Below, one piece after another: positions 6,193 to 13,933 of a stretch of DNA of 16,189 nucleotides (the first letter of the stretch is position 1; each line of letters starts with the position of its first letter). Origin of the DNA: GCA-003244245 sp035997545 (GTDB lineage Bacteria > Actinomycetota > Actinomycetes > Mycobacteriales > Pseudonocardiaceae); NCBI GenBank assembly GCA_035997545.1, contig DASYIL010000329.1:1-16189 (forward strand). The letters are read 5' to 3'. A program made the position numbers and the translations under genes. Under the pieces are notes generated by a model. The model had not been told where the DNA came from. It saw only the letters and a list, made by a program, of their open reading frames with translations, and did no database searches.

Positions 6193-7161
6193 TCAGAGGC
6201 GGACCCGAACCAGGCCTTCCTGCACCACGCTGGCGATCAGCCGGCCATCCCGGCTGAAGAACCGTCCGGTGGCCAGCCCTCGTCCTCCCGTCGCCGATGG
6301 CGAGGTGCAGTCGAAGAGCACCCACTCGTCGGCCCGGAACGGGCGGTGGAACCACATCGCGTGATCCAGGCTGGCGGCGATCACGCCGGCAGCCATCACC
6401 CCGTGGCCGAGCACGCGACGGTGCAGGGCTGCCACCGACCACAGCAGGGTCAGGTCCGACGCGTAGGCGAGCATGCAGACGTGCGCTAGGGCGTCGTCGG
6501 GTAGCACGCCGTCGGCCCGCATCCAGAGCTGGTTGTGCTCCCCAGGCCCGGCCTCATCCCCCGCTCCGGCCCAGACTGGCGGGGTGACATAGCGCAGGTC
6601 GAACGACCGCGGAATCCGGGTGATCAGGGCTTGGGTGTCGCCGACCCGACGCACCCAGGTCGCCAGGTCGTCGAGCTGCTCCGGCGGCGCGACCTCGGGC
6701 ATCTTATCGGCATGATCCAGACCCTGCTCAGGCATCTGGAACGATGCGGCCAACGAGAAGATCGCCCTGCCGTGCTGAATCCCCACCACCCGGCGGGTGG
6801 TAAATGACTGCCCGTCGCGGATCCGGTCAACGTCGTACACGATCGGCACCCGCGGATCGCCGGCCCGGATGAAATAGGCGTGCAGCGAGTGCACGCTCCG
6901 CTCGGGCGGCACGGTGCGACCGGCAGCGACCAGCGCCTGGCCCGCCACCTGCCCACCGAAGACTCGCACTGGGAACTCCGGCAGGCTCAGGCCGCGGAAG
7001 ATGTTGTCCTCGATGCGCTCAAGGTCCAGCAAGGCCACCAGACGGTCCACCACGGGCTGGCCGCACGGCACCCCGTCAGCGGACCGCGGAGCGTCGATCC
7101 ACTCCTGTTCCTCGGACTGGGGCCGCGACGCGCCAGGCGCTGGTAGCGCCGGCTCAGTCAT
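6193..7161 (-). CDS. tesB: Acyl-CoA thioesterase II (TesB family)
   Basis: A 322-residue double hotdog-fold enzyme that hydrolyses acyl-CoA to free fatty acid and CoA in the cytoplasm. The N-terminal hotdog holds FRGLSLPEFPVRVFGGQVAGQAL and HSLHAYFIRAGDP (about 55-103; key parts RVFGGQVAGQAL and LHAYFIRAGD). The C-terminal hotdog holds SLDHAMWFHRPF (264-275), CTSPSATGGRGLA and VVQEGL. The expected catalytic trio matches Asp266, Thr286 (or Ser287) and Gln314. Length is near that of actinobacterial members, slightly above the E. coli enzyme because of an N-terminal extension. The ATG at 7161 is used; its ribosome site is weak. It lies 31 bp after pyk on the same strand, the order known from mycobacteria (pykA-tesB1), so co-transcription is likely. 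Confidence 0.95.
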   Translation of the reverse strand: MTEPALPAPGASRPQSEEQEWIDAPRSADGVPCGQPVVDRLVALLDLERIEDNIFRGLSLPEFPVRVFGGQVAGQALVAAGRTVPPERSVHSLHAYFIRAGDPRVPIVYDVDRIRDGQSFTTRRVVGIQHGRAIFSLAASFQMPEQGLDHADKMPEVAPPEQLDDLATWVRRVGDTQALITRIPRSFDLRYVTPPVWAGAGDEAGPGEHNQLWMRADGVLPDDALAHVCMLAYASDLTLLWSVAALHRRVLGHGVMAAGVIAASLDHAMWFHRPFRADEWVLFDCTSPSATGGRGLATGRFFSRDGRLIASVVQEGLVRVRL

Positions 7162-7192
7162 GCCGGCCCGCGGTCACGCAGGGTCTCCAGTA

Positions 7193-8617
7193 TCAGCCGA
7201 GGTCCTCCTCGCCCAGGCGGTGCACCCGGACGAGGTTAGTGGAGCCCACGGTGGCCGGCGGCGATCCCGCGACGATCACCACCAGATCGCCCGGCTGATA
7301 ACGCCCGATCGACAACATCGCTTGGTCCACCTGCCGGACCATCGCATCGGTGGTCTCGACCCGGGGTACCAGGAAGGTCTCGGTGCCCCAGGTCAGCGCG
7401 AGCTGACTGCGCACCGGAGGCTCCGGGGTGAACGCCAGCAGCGGCAGGTGGCTGTGCAGCCGCGCCAGCCTGCGGACGGTGTCGCCGGACTGGGTGAATG
7501 CCACCAGCGCCTTGGCGGCCAGCCGCTCCCCGATGTCGCGAGCCGCGTAGGACAGCACGCCCCGCTTGGTCCGCGGCACATGGTTGAGCGGTGGAAAGTT
7601 CGGCGAGCCGACCTCGACGGCCTGGACGATGCGACTCATCGTCTCGACGGACTCGATCGGGTAGCGACCGACACTGGTCTCCCCCGACAGCATGACCGCG
7701 TCGGCACCATCGAGCACCGCGTTGGCCACGTCGGAGGCCTCCGCCCTGGTCGGCCGGCTGCTGCCGATCATGGACTCGAGCATCTGAGTGGCCACGATGA
7801 TCGGTTTGGCGTTCTCCCTGGCGATCTGGATGGCCCGCTTCTGCACCAGCGGCACGTGTTCCAGGGGCAGCTCGACCCCGAGATCCCCGCGGGCCACCAT
7901 CACCCCGTCGAAGGCCAGCACGATTGCCTCGAGGTTGTCCACCGCCTCGGGCTTCTCCACCTTGGCGATCACCGGCAGCCGGCCACCCCATGCCTCGTCC
8001 ATCGCACGGTGCACCAGGTCGATATCGGCCGGGGAGCGCACGAACGACAGCGCCACCATGTCCACCCGCAGCTGCAGCGCGAACTCCAGGTCGGCGATGT
8101 CCTTGACGGACAACGCCGGCACCGAGACGTTCATCCCCGGTAGGGACAAGCCCTTGTGATCGCTGACCGGGCCACCCTCGACAACCTCGCAGACCACGTC
8201 GGTGTCCTCGGTCTTGCGCACCACCAGGGCGACCTTGCCGTCATCGACGAGTAGCCGATCGCCTTCGCGGGCGTCCTGGGCGAGCCCCGCATACGTGGTG
8301 GAAACCCGGTCGTGGGTGCCAGCGACGTCCTCGACGGTCACTCGCACCTCGTCGCCGGTGCGCCACTCCACCGGACCGGCCGCGAACCGGCCCAGCCGGA
8401 TCTTGGGTCCCTGCAGGTCACCGAGGATGCCCACCGCTTTGCCGTACTCATCGCTGGCCTGCCGGATCATCGTGTAGACCCGTGCGTGGTCAGCATGCGT
8501 GCCGTGGCTGAAGTTGAGGCGGGCAACGTCCATCCCGGCCCCCACCAGCTCCCGGATCTTCTCCGGGGTCGCGGTGGCTGGACCGATCGTACAGACGATC
8601 TTCGCGCGTCGACTCAC
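7193..8617 (-). CDS. pyk: Pyruvate kinase
   Basis: A 474-residue enzyme converting phosphoenolpyruvate and ADP to pyruvate and ATP. Motifs in order: TIGPAT (10-15), the substrate site VARLNFSHGT (31-40), LGDLQGPKIRLG, the lid (B) domain at about 80-165, the catalytic signature VIAKVEKPEAVDN (216-228; Lys219, metal-binding Glu221), VARGDLGVE (241-249; Asp245), ATQMLESM (276-283; Thr277) and GADAVMLSGETS. The C-terminal effector domain is complete, and length is normal for the single-copy bacterial type. The start is GTG at 8617-8615. An AGGAG lies too far upstream (about 16 bases), and TAGGCT sits 6 bases before the GTG, so a leaderless transcript is possible. It follows lgt by 93 bp on the same strand. 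Confidence 0.97.
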   Translation of the reverse strand: MSRRAKIVCTIGPATATPEKIRELVGAGMDVARLNFSHGTHADHARVYTMIRQASDEYGKAVGILGDLQGPKIRLGRFAAGPVEWRTGDEVRVTVEDVAGTHDRVSTTYAGLAQDAREGDRLLVDDGKVALVVRKTEDTDVVCEVVEGGPVSDHKGLSLPGMNVSVPALSVKDIADLEFALQLRVDMVALSFVRSPADIDLVHRAMDEAWGGRLPVIAKVEKPEAVDNLEAIVLAFDGVMVARGDLGVELPLEHVPLVQKRAIQIARENAKPIIVATQMLESMIGSSRPTRAEASDVANAVLDGADAVMLSGETSVGRYPIESVETMSRIVQAVEVGSPNFPPLNHVPRTKRGVLSYAARDIGERLAAKALVAFTQSGDTVRRLARLHSHLPLLAFTPEPPVRSQLALTWGTETFLVPRVETTDAMVRQVDQAMLSIGRYQPGDLVVIVAGSPPATVGSTNLVRVHRLGEEDLG

Positions 8618-8710
8618 GGCGCCAGCCTAGCGGTGCTCCTTGACGATCCCGGTTGCCGGCACTTAGCGAGTAGATGTCAGATGTCGAGATCGCAGTGCGG
8701 CGGGGCTCAG

Positions 8711-9652
8711 CTACGGCGACCGGGCTGCACTCGCATCGCCGCTGTCGGCGCTCACTGATTTTTCGGAGCCGCTGTCGGCCTGCTCCGGTAGGTCGGGGGC
8801 GCGACCGCGCAGGGTTTCCGGATCCTCCCGGCCACGGCGGACCAGCAGCAGGTAGATCACCGCGCCGAAGAACACCACGACCGAAGTGATCACGTTGATT
8901 CGCAGTCCGAAGACCATCGTGGCCGCGTCGGTGCGCATCAGCTCGATCCAGAACCGGCCCACGGTGTAACCCGCCACGTAGAGCGCGAAGACTCGCCCGT
9001 GACCAAGCCGGAAACGCCGGTCGGCCCATACGACGAGTGCCACGACACCCAGGTTCCACAGCATTTCGTAGAGGAACGTGGGGTGCACGATCTCCTTCAC
9101 CGGACCCTGCGCGATCCCACCTAGTGGATCGAGGGCGCCGGTGTCCGGATTCACCCGGTCACGGATCTCCAGGCCCCAGGGCAGCGAGGTCGGGCCGCCG
9201 TGGAGCTCCTGGTTGAACCAGTTGCCCAGCCGGCCGATCGCCTGCGCGGCGACGACGGCCGGCGCGACCGCGTCTGCCATCGCGGGCAGCGGGATGCCCC
9301 GGCGCCGGCAACCGATCCAAGCCCCGACAGCGCCGAGCGCGACCGCCCCCCAGATACCCAGCCCGCCCTGCCAGATCTTCAGCGCGTCCAGCGGGTCGGC
9401 ACCGGGTCCGAAGTAGTTCCGCCAGTCCGTCGCGACGTGGTAGAGCCGGCCGCCCACCAGGCCGAACGGCACCGCGAACGCCGCGATATCGGTCACCATC
9501 CCGGCCGTGCCGCCCCGGGCCATCCAGCGGCGTTCCCCCCACACGATGGCCACCACGATCCCGGCGATGATGCACAGCGCGTAGGCGCGGATCGGCACCG
9601 GTCCCAGGTACCAGACCCCTCGATCCGGGCTGGGAATCGTGGCGAGGAACAT
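8711..9652 (-). CDS. lgt: Prolipoprotein diacylglyceryl transferase
   Basis: A 313-residue membrane enzyme that moves diacylglycerol from phosphatidylglycerol to the lipobox cysteine of prolipoproteins. Several hydrophobic helices are visible (about 22-40, 55-72, 96-114, 125-140, 198-210, 222-236, 252-270). The Lgt signature GRLGNWFNQELHGGP is at 140-154, with the N-terminal IPSPDRGVWYLGPVPIRAY, GGLGIWGA and the VGRFWIELMR block carrying conserved Arg and Glu. The frame is open for 55 more codons, but residues before MFLATIPSP look non-coding, and mycobacterial Lgt begins at an equivalent place (M..IPSP). A GTG four codons earlier is an alternative. The Ser/Asp-rich tail (from about 285) is poorly conserved. 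The usual neighbour upstream, trpA, is separated here by a globin gene. Confidence 0.95.
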   Translation of the reverse strand: MFLATIPSPDRGVWYLGPVPIRAYALCIIAGIVVAIVWGERRWMARGGTAGMVTDIAAFAVPFGLVGGRLYHVATDWRNYFGPGADPLDALKIWQGGLGIWGAVALGAVGAWIGCRRRGIPLPAMADAVAPAVVAAQAIGRLGNWFNQELHGGPTSLPWGLEIRDRVNPDTGALDPLGGIAQGPVKEIVHPTFLYEMLWNLGVVALVVWADRRFRLGHGRVFALYVAGYTVGRFWIELMRTDAATMVFGLRINVITSVVVFFGAVIYLLLVRRGREDPETLRGRAPDLPEQADSGSEKSVSADSGDASAARSP

Positions 9653-9866
9653 TTCGCTACTCACGGGCGACACGGTATCCCCCACCCCGGCAGCCCGGCC
9701 GCGCGCCTCGCCCATCTGACGACCACTGGCCATGATTGCTCTGTGTGTGCGCGTTGGGCGACATCGGGTGTCGCTGTGCGCACCCAAATGGCGATCAAGA
9801 CCTGTGCGCAGCGTCATCCCACTAGGATTGCGCTTACATGCTTACACCTGACTCTCAGGAGATCAC
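9653..9866. promoter_or_regulatory. Divergent region between lgt and the truncated globin gene
   Basis: These 214 bp hold no gene of their own and must contain promoters for lgt (minus) and the globin (plus). On the plus strand TAGGAT at 9823-9828 is a plausible -10 hexamer about 39 bases before the globin ATG; no good -35 is seen. A short direct repeat CTTACA (about 9833 and 9841) follows. The globin ribosome site AGGAGA (9857-9862) is 4 bases from the ATG. Confidence 0.35.
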
Positions 9867-10328
9867 ATGGCAGAGGTGTCCACGCTGTACGACTGGGCTG
9901 GGGGCGCCGAGGCGTTGGACCGGTTGACAGAGGTGTTCTACCGGCATGTTCATCGTGATCCGGTGCTCGCGCCGGTCTTCGCGCACGCCGGTGCGGACCA
10001 TCCGCATCATGTCGCGGTCTGGCTCGGCGAGGTCTTCGGTGGGCCGGCCACCTACACGACGGATCATGGTGGCTACCCGGCGATGCTGCACCACCACCTC
10101 GGTCTGGCCATCACCCCCGAGCAGCGGGCCCGTTGGGCACAGCTGATCACTGAAGCTGCTGATGAGGCCGGGCTTCCCGCCGACCCGGAGTTCCGCTCGG
10201 CGTTTGTGGCCTATGTAGAGTGGGGCTCGCGCATCGCAATGGCGAACTCTCAGCCGGGTGCGACGCCTCCGCCACAGGCACCCGTTCCCCGCTGGGGTTG
10301 GGGAGAAGCACCGCCCTACCCGGGCTAG
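9867..10328 (+). CDS. glbO: Group II truncated haemoglobin (trHbO type)
   Basis: A 153-residue haem protein of the 2-on-2 globin fold, cytoplasmic; relatives bind O2 or NO and are linked to respiration and redox stress. YDWAGGAEALDRLTEVFYRHV holds the B-helix with Tyr25 at B10. WLGEVFGGPATYT is the E-helix region. MLHHHLGLAITPEQRARW carries the proximal His (His77 by alignment with the mycobacterial protein) and Trp90 at G8, a group II mark. VEWGSRIAMANSQP is typical of the H helix in actinomycete members. A Pro-rich tail of about 25 residues extends beyond the globin core. The start has a good AGGAGA site. The gene is opposite to and convergent with trpA (83 bp between ends) and divergent from lgt, so it is transcribed alone. 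The symbol follows the family and is not an orthology claim. Confidence 0.9.
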   Translation: MAEVSTLYDWAGGAEALDRLTEVFYRHVHRDPVLAPVFAHAGADHPHHVAVWLGEVFGGPATYTTDHGGYPAMLHHHLGLAITPEQRARWAQLITEAADEAGLPADPEFRSAFVAYVEWGSRIAMANSQPGATPPPQAPVPRWGWGEAPPYPG

Positions 10329-10383
10329 GCTGCCAGAGCGGGAGATTGTCAGAGAGTTGACCGGCATCTCTCGTGCCCGATAG

Positions 10384-10403
10384 CCCGCTGAATGCGGAGC
10401 GGG
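10384..10403. terminator. Small hairpin between convergent globin and trpA genes
   Basis: CCCGCT (10384-10389) and AGCGGG (10398-10403) form a 6-bp GC-rich stem with an 8-nt loop, 9 bases beyond the end of trpA. A weaker GAGAG/CTCTC pair lies at 10352-10372. With convergent genes a bidirectional terminator is expected in this gap; neither hairpin is strong and there is no U-tract. Confidence 0.35.
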
Positions 10404-10411
10404 AGTAAGTC

Positions 10412-11212
10412 TCAGGCGGGCTGGGGGGCGGGGTGGCGGACCCCGGTGGCCAGGTCGGTCGCCAGGGCGCGAACACCGGGCTCGCCGTCCCCGGCAGCGG
10501 TCACGAAGGCTGAGCCGACGATCACACCGTCCGCGAAGGCTGCCACCTCGGCGGCTTGCGCGCCGTTGCGCACTCCCAGCCCGACGCCCACCGACAGCCC
10601 CGGCGCGCACTCCCGCACCCGGCGGACCAGTTTCGAGGCGGCGCTGCTCACCACGTCACGGGCTCCGGTCACACCCATGAGAGAGCTCGCGTAGAGGAAA
10701 CCGCGGGTCGCCGCGGCGGTGTCAGCGAGCCGCTGGTCGGTCGACGAGGGGGCCACCAGGAAGATCCGGTCCAGATCGTGCTCCTGCGCCGCGACCAACC
10801 AGTCCTGCGCCTCGTCGGGAATCAGGTCGGGGGTGATGACGCCAAGTCCCCCGGCTGCGGCGAGGTCCCGGGCGAAGGCGTTCACACCGTAGCGGTGCAC
10901 CGGGTTCCAGTAGGTCATCACCACCGCACGCCCGCCGGCCGAGGAGATCGACTCCACCGCCGACAGCACGTCGACCAGCCGCACCCCGCCACGCAAGGCG
11001 GCGTCCGCGGCGGCCTGGATGGTCGGCCCGTCCAGCACCGGGTCGGAGTAGGGCACCCCGACCTCGACCAGGTCACAGCCGCCATCGAGCATGGCGGCAA
11101 ACAGTGCGCGCGAGTCGTCCACCGTGGGATAGCCAGCCGGCAGGTAGCCGATCAGCGCGGCCCGGTGCTCGGCACGGCAGGTCTCGAACAGCGGCGCCAG
11201 CCGAGCGGTCAC
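10412..11212 (-). CDS. trpA: Tryptophan synthase alpha chain
   Basis: A 266-residue TIM-barrel subunit that cleaves indole-3-glycerol phosphate to indole and glyceraldehyde 3-phosphate. Indole is passed to TrpB in an alpha2beta2 complex. Visible features are LIGYLPAGYPT (20-30), DLVEVGVPYSDPVLDGPTIQ (47-66) with catalytic Glu50 and Asp61, a GGLGVITPDLIPDEA loop, and the phosphate site GVGLGVRNGAQ with IVGSAFV near the end. Length is normal. The GTG start (11212-11210) overlaps the trpB stop as GTGA, giving tight coupling for a 1:1 subunit ratio. It is the last trp gene; the convergent globin follows instead of lgt. Confidence 0.97.
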   Translation of the reverse strand: MTARLAPLFETCRAEHRAALIGYLPAGYPTVDDSRALFAAMLDGGCDLVEVGVPYSDPVLDGPTIQAAADAALRGGVRLVDVLSAVESISSAGGRAVVMTYWNPVHRYGVNAFARDLAAAGGLGVITPDLIPDEAQDWLVAAQEHDLDRIFLVAPSSTDQRLADTAAATRGFLYASSLMGVTGARDVVSSAASKLVRRVRECAPGLSVGVGLGVRNGAQAAEVAAFADGVIVGSAFVTAAGDGEPGVRALATDLATGVRHPAPQPA

Positions 11213-12438
11213 TGCGCACCCTCCAGCAGGTTAAACCACTTCACTGCGGTGTCTACGTCCTTGTCGCCCCGGCCGGACAGGTTGACCAGCAACAAAGCCC
11301 CCTCGCCGAGCTCCGCGCCGAGCTGCAAAACCCCGGCCACCGCGTGCGCCGACTCGATCGCCGGGATGATCCCCTCGGTGCGGGACAGCAGTTGGAAGGC
11401 GTCCATCGCCTGCGCATCGGTGATCGGCCGGTACTCGGCGCGCCCCGTGTCCTTGAGCCAGGAATGCTCGGGCCCCACCCCGGGATAGTCCAGGCCGGCC
11501 GAGATCGAGTGCGCCTCGATGATCTGCCCGTCGGAGTCCTGCAGCAGGTAAGACAGCGCGCCGTGCAGCATCCCGGGCTCGCCCGCGGTCAGCGTCGCGG
11601 CGTGCCGCCCGGAGCCTACCCCGTCGCCGGCGGCCTCGAAGCCGACCAGGCGCACCGCCGGGTCGTCGAGGAACGGGTGGAAGATGCCGATCGCATTGGA
11701 GCCGCCACCAACGCAGGCGGCCACCGCATCGGGCAGCCGGCCATACCGGGCCAGCGTCTGCGCGCGGGCCTCCACCCCGATGACCCGGTGGAAGTCGCGC
11801 ACCATCACCGGGAAGGGGTGCGGTCCGGCGACCGTACCGAGCAGGTAGTGGGTGGTGTCCACATTGGTCACCCAGTCCCGCAGCGCCTCGTTGATGGAGT
11901 CCTTGAGGGTCCGCGAGCCGGTCTTCACTGGCACCACCTCGGCGCCGAGCAGCCGCATCCGGGCGACATTGAGCGCTTGGCGCTGGGTGTCCACCTCACC
12001 CATGTAGACCACGCACTGCAGCCCGAGCAGCGCGCACGCGGTGGCGGTGGCGACACCGTGCTGACCCGCCCCGGTCTCCGCGATCACCCGCGGCTTGCCC
12101 ATCCGCTCGGTGAGCAACGCCTGACCCAACACATTGTTGATCTTGTGGGACCCAGTGTGGTTGAGGTCCTCGCGCTTGAGCAGGATCCGCGCCCCGCCGG
12201 CGTGCTCGGACAGCCGGGGCGCCTCGGTGATCGGCGAAGGCCGGCCGGTGTAGTCGGCGAGCAGGCCGTTCAACCGGGCGGTGAACTCCGGGTCCGACCG
12301 GGCGTCGGTATAGGCGGCGGCGAGCTCGTCGAGGGCCGCGATAAGCGCCTCCGGCACGAACCGGCCGCCATAGCGACCGAAGTACCCGCGGGCGTCGGGC
12401 TGGGCGGTGCTGGACTGAACAGGCTGGATGCTGACCAC
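11209..12438 (-). CDS. trpB: Tryptophan synthase beta chain
   Basis: A 409-residue PLP enzyme that joins indole and serine to make tryptophan. GYFGRYGGRFVPEAL (19-33) is the usual N-terminal block. HTGSHKINN (94-102) places the PLP lysine at Lys99. ETGAGQHGVA (121-130) binds the serine carboxylate, and CVGGGSNAIGIF holds the PLP phosphate loop. SAGLDYPGVGPEHSWL and the late LLVNLSGRGDKD complete the TrpB1 type; it is not the TrpB2 form. The GTG start lies 7 bp after the trpC stop with GGTGA as ribosome site. The stop overlaps trpA. Confidence 0.98.
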   Translation of the reverse strand: MVSIQPVQSSTAQPDARGYFGRYGGRFVPEALIAALDELAAAYTDARSDPEFTARLNGLLADYTGRPSPITEAPRLSEHAGGARILLKREDLNHTGSHKINNVLGQALLTERMGKPRVIAETGAGQHGVATATACALLGLQCVVYMGEVDTQRQALNVARMRLLGAEVVPVKTGSRTLKDSINEALRDWVTNVDTTHYLLGTVAGPHPFPVMVRDFHRVIGVEARAQTLARYGRLPDAVAACVGGGSNAIGIFHPFLDDPAVRLVGFEAAGDGVGSGRHAATLTAGEPGMLHGALSYLLQDSDGQIIEAHSISAGLDYPGVGPEHSWLKDTGRAEYRPITDAQAMDAFQLLSRTEGIIPAIESAHAVAGVLQLGAELGEGALLLVNLSGRGDKDVDTAVKWFNLLEGAQ

Positions 12439-12445
12439 AGCAAAC

Positions 12446-13255
12446 TCACCGCACCGGCTTCGGACAGGCCGGATGCGACCCCGCGGTGACCAGCTGGATC
12501 ACCGCGGCCTTGGGGTCGCCGCTGGTCACCAGCCCTTCACCGACGAGTACCGCGTCGGCTCCTGCACCGGCGTAGGCCAGCAGATCCGCCGGCCCGCGCA
12601 CCCCGGACTCGGCGACCCGCAGCACGTCGCCCGGCAGCCCCGGCGCGATCTTGCTGAACACCTGGGGATCCACGTGCAAGGTGTGCAGGTCGCGGGCGTT
12701 CACCCCGATCAGGGTCGCGCCGGCCTCCAGTGCACGGTCGGCTTCCTCGGCGTTGTGCACCTCGACCAGCGCCGCCATACCCAGCGATTCGACCCGGTCG
12801 ACGAGCGCGACTAGCGCGTTCTGCTCCAACGCAGCGACGATCAGCAGCACCACGTCCGCGCCGTGCGCCCGCGCCTCGTGCACCTGGTAAGGGCTGATGA
12901 TGAAATCCTTGCGCAGTACCGGGAGATCCACTGCGGCGCGCACCGCATCCAGGTCGGCCAGTGACCCGCCGAACCTCCGGGCCTCGGTCAGCACGCTGAT
13001 CATGCGGGCGCCGGCCTCGGCGTAGTCGGTGGCGAGCGCGGCCGGGTCGGGGATATCGGCCAGGGTTCCTCGGGATGGGCTGCGGCGCTTCACCTCAGCG
13101 ATGACGCCGATCCCCGGGCCCCGCAACGCCGCCAGAGCATCCCGAGGAGCCGTCACCCGACTGGCGAGCCGCTTGATCTCAGTGAACCCGAAGGCGGCTT
13201 CGCGGTCAGCGAGATCCGCTCTGACACCTTCGAGGATCGCCTCCAAGACGCTCAA
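12446..13255 (-). CDS. trpC: Indole-3-glycerol phosphate synthase
   Basis: A 269-residue TIM-barrel enzyme that closes the indole ring from CdRP with loss of CO2. Catalytic and binding residues are in place: IAEVKRRSPSRG (52-63; Lys56), LRKDFIISPYQ (115-124; Lys116), ALVEVHN (Glu165), GVNARDL (Asn186) and AESGVRGPADL (Glu216, Ser217). There is no fused TrpF domain. It resembles mycobacterial TrpC throughout. The start is TTG at 13255-13253, preceded by GGGGAGAG; no in-frame ATG or GTG fits the family N-terminus. An eight-codon ATG frame just upstream ends in a TGA that overlaps this TTG. It lies 42 bp after the membrane-protein gene. Confidence 0.97.
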   Translation of the reverse strand: MSVLEAILEGVRADLADREAAFGFTEIKRLASRVTAPRDALAALRGPGIGVIAEVKRRSPSRGTLADIPDPAALATDYAEAGARMISVLTEARRFGGSLADLDAVRAAVDLPVLRKDFIISPYQVHEARAHGADVVLLIVAALEQNALVALVDRVESLGMAALVEVHNAEEADRALEAGATLIGVNARDLHTLHVDPQVFSKIAPGLPGDVLRVAESGVRGPADLLAYAGAGADAVLVGEGLVTSGDPKAAVIQLVTAGSHPACPKPVR

Positions 13256-13278
13256 GCCTCTCCCCTTCCGCCCCCCAT
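13252..13278 (-). other. Eight-codon mini-ORF overlapping the trpC TTG start
   Basis: ATG at 13278-13276 reads MGGGRGEA and stops at a TGA (13254-13252) that shares two bases with the trpC TTG (TTGA overlap). The trpC ribosome site lies inside it. Such an arrangement could recycle ribosomes onto a weak TTG start. It has no Trp codons, so it is not an attenuator peptide. It may be chance. Confidence 0.25.
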
Positions 13279-13297
13279 GCCGAGCCGGATCTCGATG

Positions 13298-13933
13298 CTA
13301 GCTCCGGCCGGTCCGGTGCCCTGTCACCGGGGGTGTCCCGGACGCCGTAGGGTCCTCGCCAGCATCCATCCGCTCCCACAATCGCTCGTCCTGTGGATCC
13401 TCGGGGAGCCCTGACGGGCGGGCAGCAGGCGCCTGGTAGCGGCGGCCCAGCCGCGGCATCCGGTGACCTCGCGCCACCAGCGCGACGCCAGCCGCGGCGA
13501 GCAGCACCGCACCACCCGCGGCGAACCCGGGCCCTGCGGGCAGCACTGTGGTCGTGCCAGCCAGAACCGACCGGGCGGGCGACCCGGCTGCCGACACCGC
13601 GGCCCCGGTCAGCCAACCCTCGTCGGCCACTCGCAGCACCCCAACGGCCAGCAGCGCCGCCGCGACCAGGAGCAACGCGCCGAGCATCCACCGCGCCCAC
13701 CCGGCGGTTGCCAGCACCGCGGCCACTGCAGCGAGCGCGAGCAAGGCCAGCGGGGCCAGCGCGGGCAGCAGCGCGGAGCCATCCACCCGGTCCTCGACGA
13801 CCCCGCGAAACTGATGCTGGAAGCCGACCCGGGCCCAATCGAGCGTCGCCGCCCCACCGAGCGCCGCCGACGCCGCGATCAGCAGCACGACGGTGACTGC
13901 AAGCGCCCTGCGTGACGCCGGATCCTCAGTCAC
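13298..13933 (-). CDS. Trp-region conserved membrane protein (TIGR02234 type)
   Basis: A 211-residue integral membrane protein with four likely helices at about 10-30, 55-77, 81-102 and 133-155. A cytoplasmic Pro/Arg/Glu-rich tail reads DPQDERLWERMDAGEDPT in part. Actinobacterial trp operons commonly carry a gene like this between trpE and trpC (Rv1610 in M. tuberculosis). Its function is unknown; a role with Trp synthesis or transport is inferred only from its position. The conserved W in ATLDWARV and the polar loop after helix 1 fit that family. The GTG start (13933-13931) lies inside the end of trpE, an 8-base overlap, so translation is coupled. Confidence 0.85.
   Translation of the reverse strand: MTEDPASRRALAVTVVLLIAASAALGGAATLDWARVGFQHQFRGVVEDRVDGSALLPALAPLALLALAAVAAVLATAGWARWMLGALLLVAAALLAVGVLRVADEGWLTGAAVSAAGSPARSVLAGTTTVLPAGPGFAAGGAVLLAAAGVALVARGHRMPRLGRRYQAPAARPSGLPEDPQDERLWERMDAGEDPTASGTPPVTGHRTGRS

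Noticed and set aside
6914..8143. A 409-codon plus-strand frame antisense to tesB and pyk
   Set aside because: It spans two well-identified genes on the opposite strand and its translation is low-complexity, as expected for shadow frames at this GC content.
9653..9817. Fifty-five extra N-terminal codons for lgt
   Set aside because: The residues are Arg/His-rich and unlike Lgt; the family begins at a Met shortly before IPSP, as here.
11104..12489. A 461-codon plus-strand frame antisense to trpB
   Set aside because: It is entirely opposite trpB and shows no recognisable motif.
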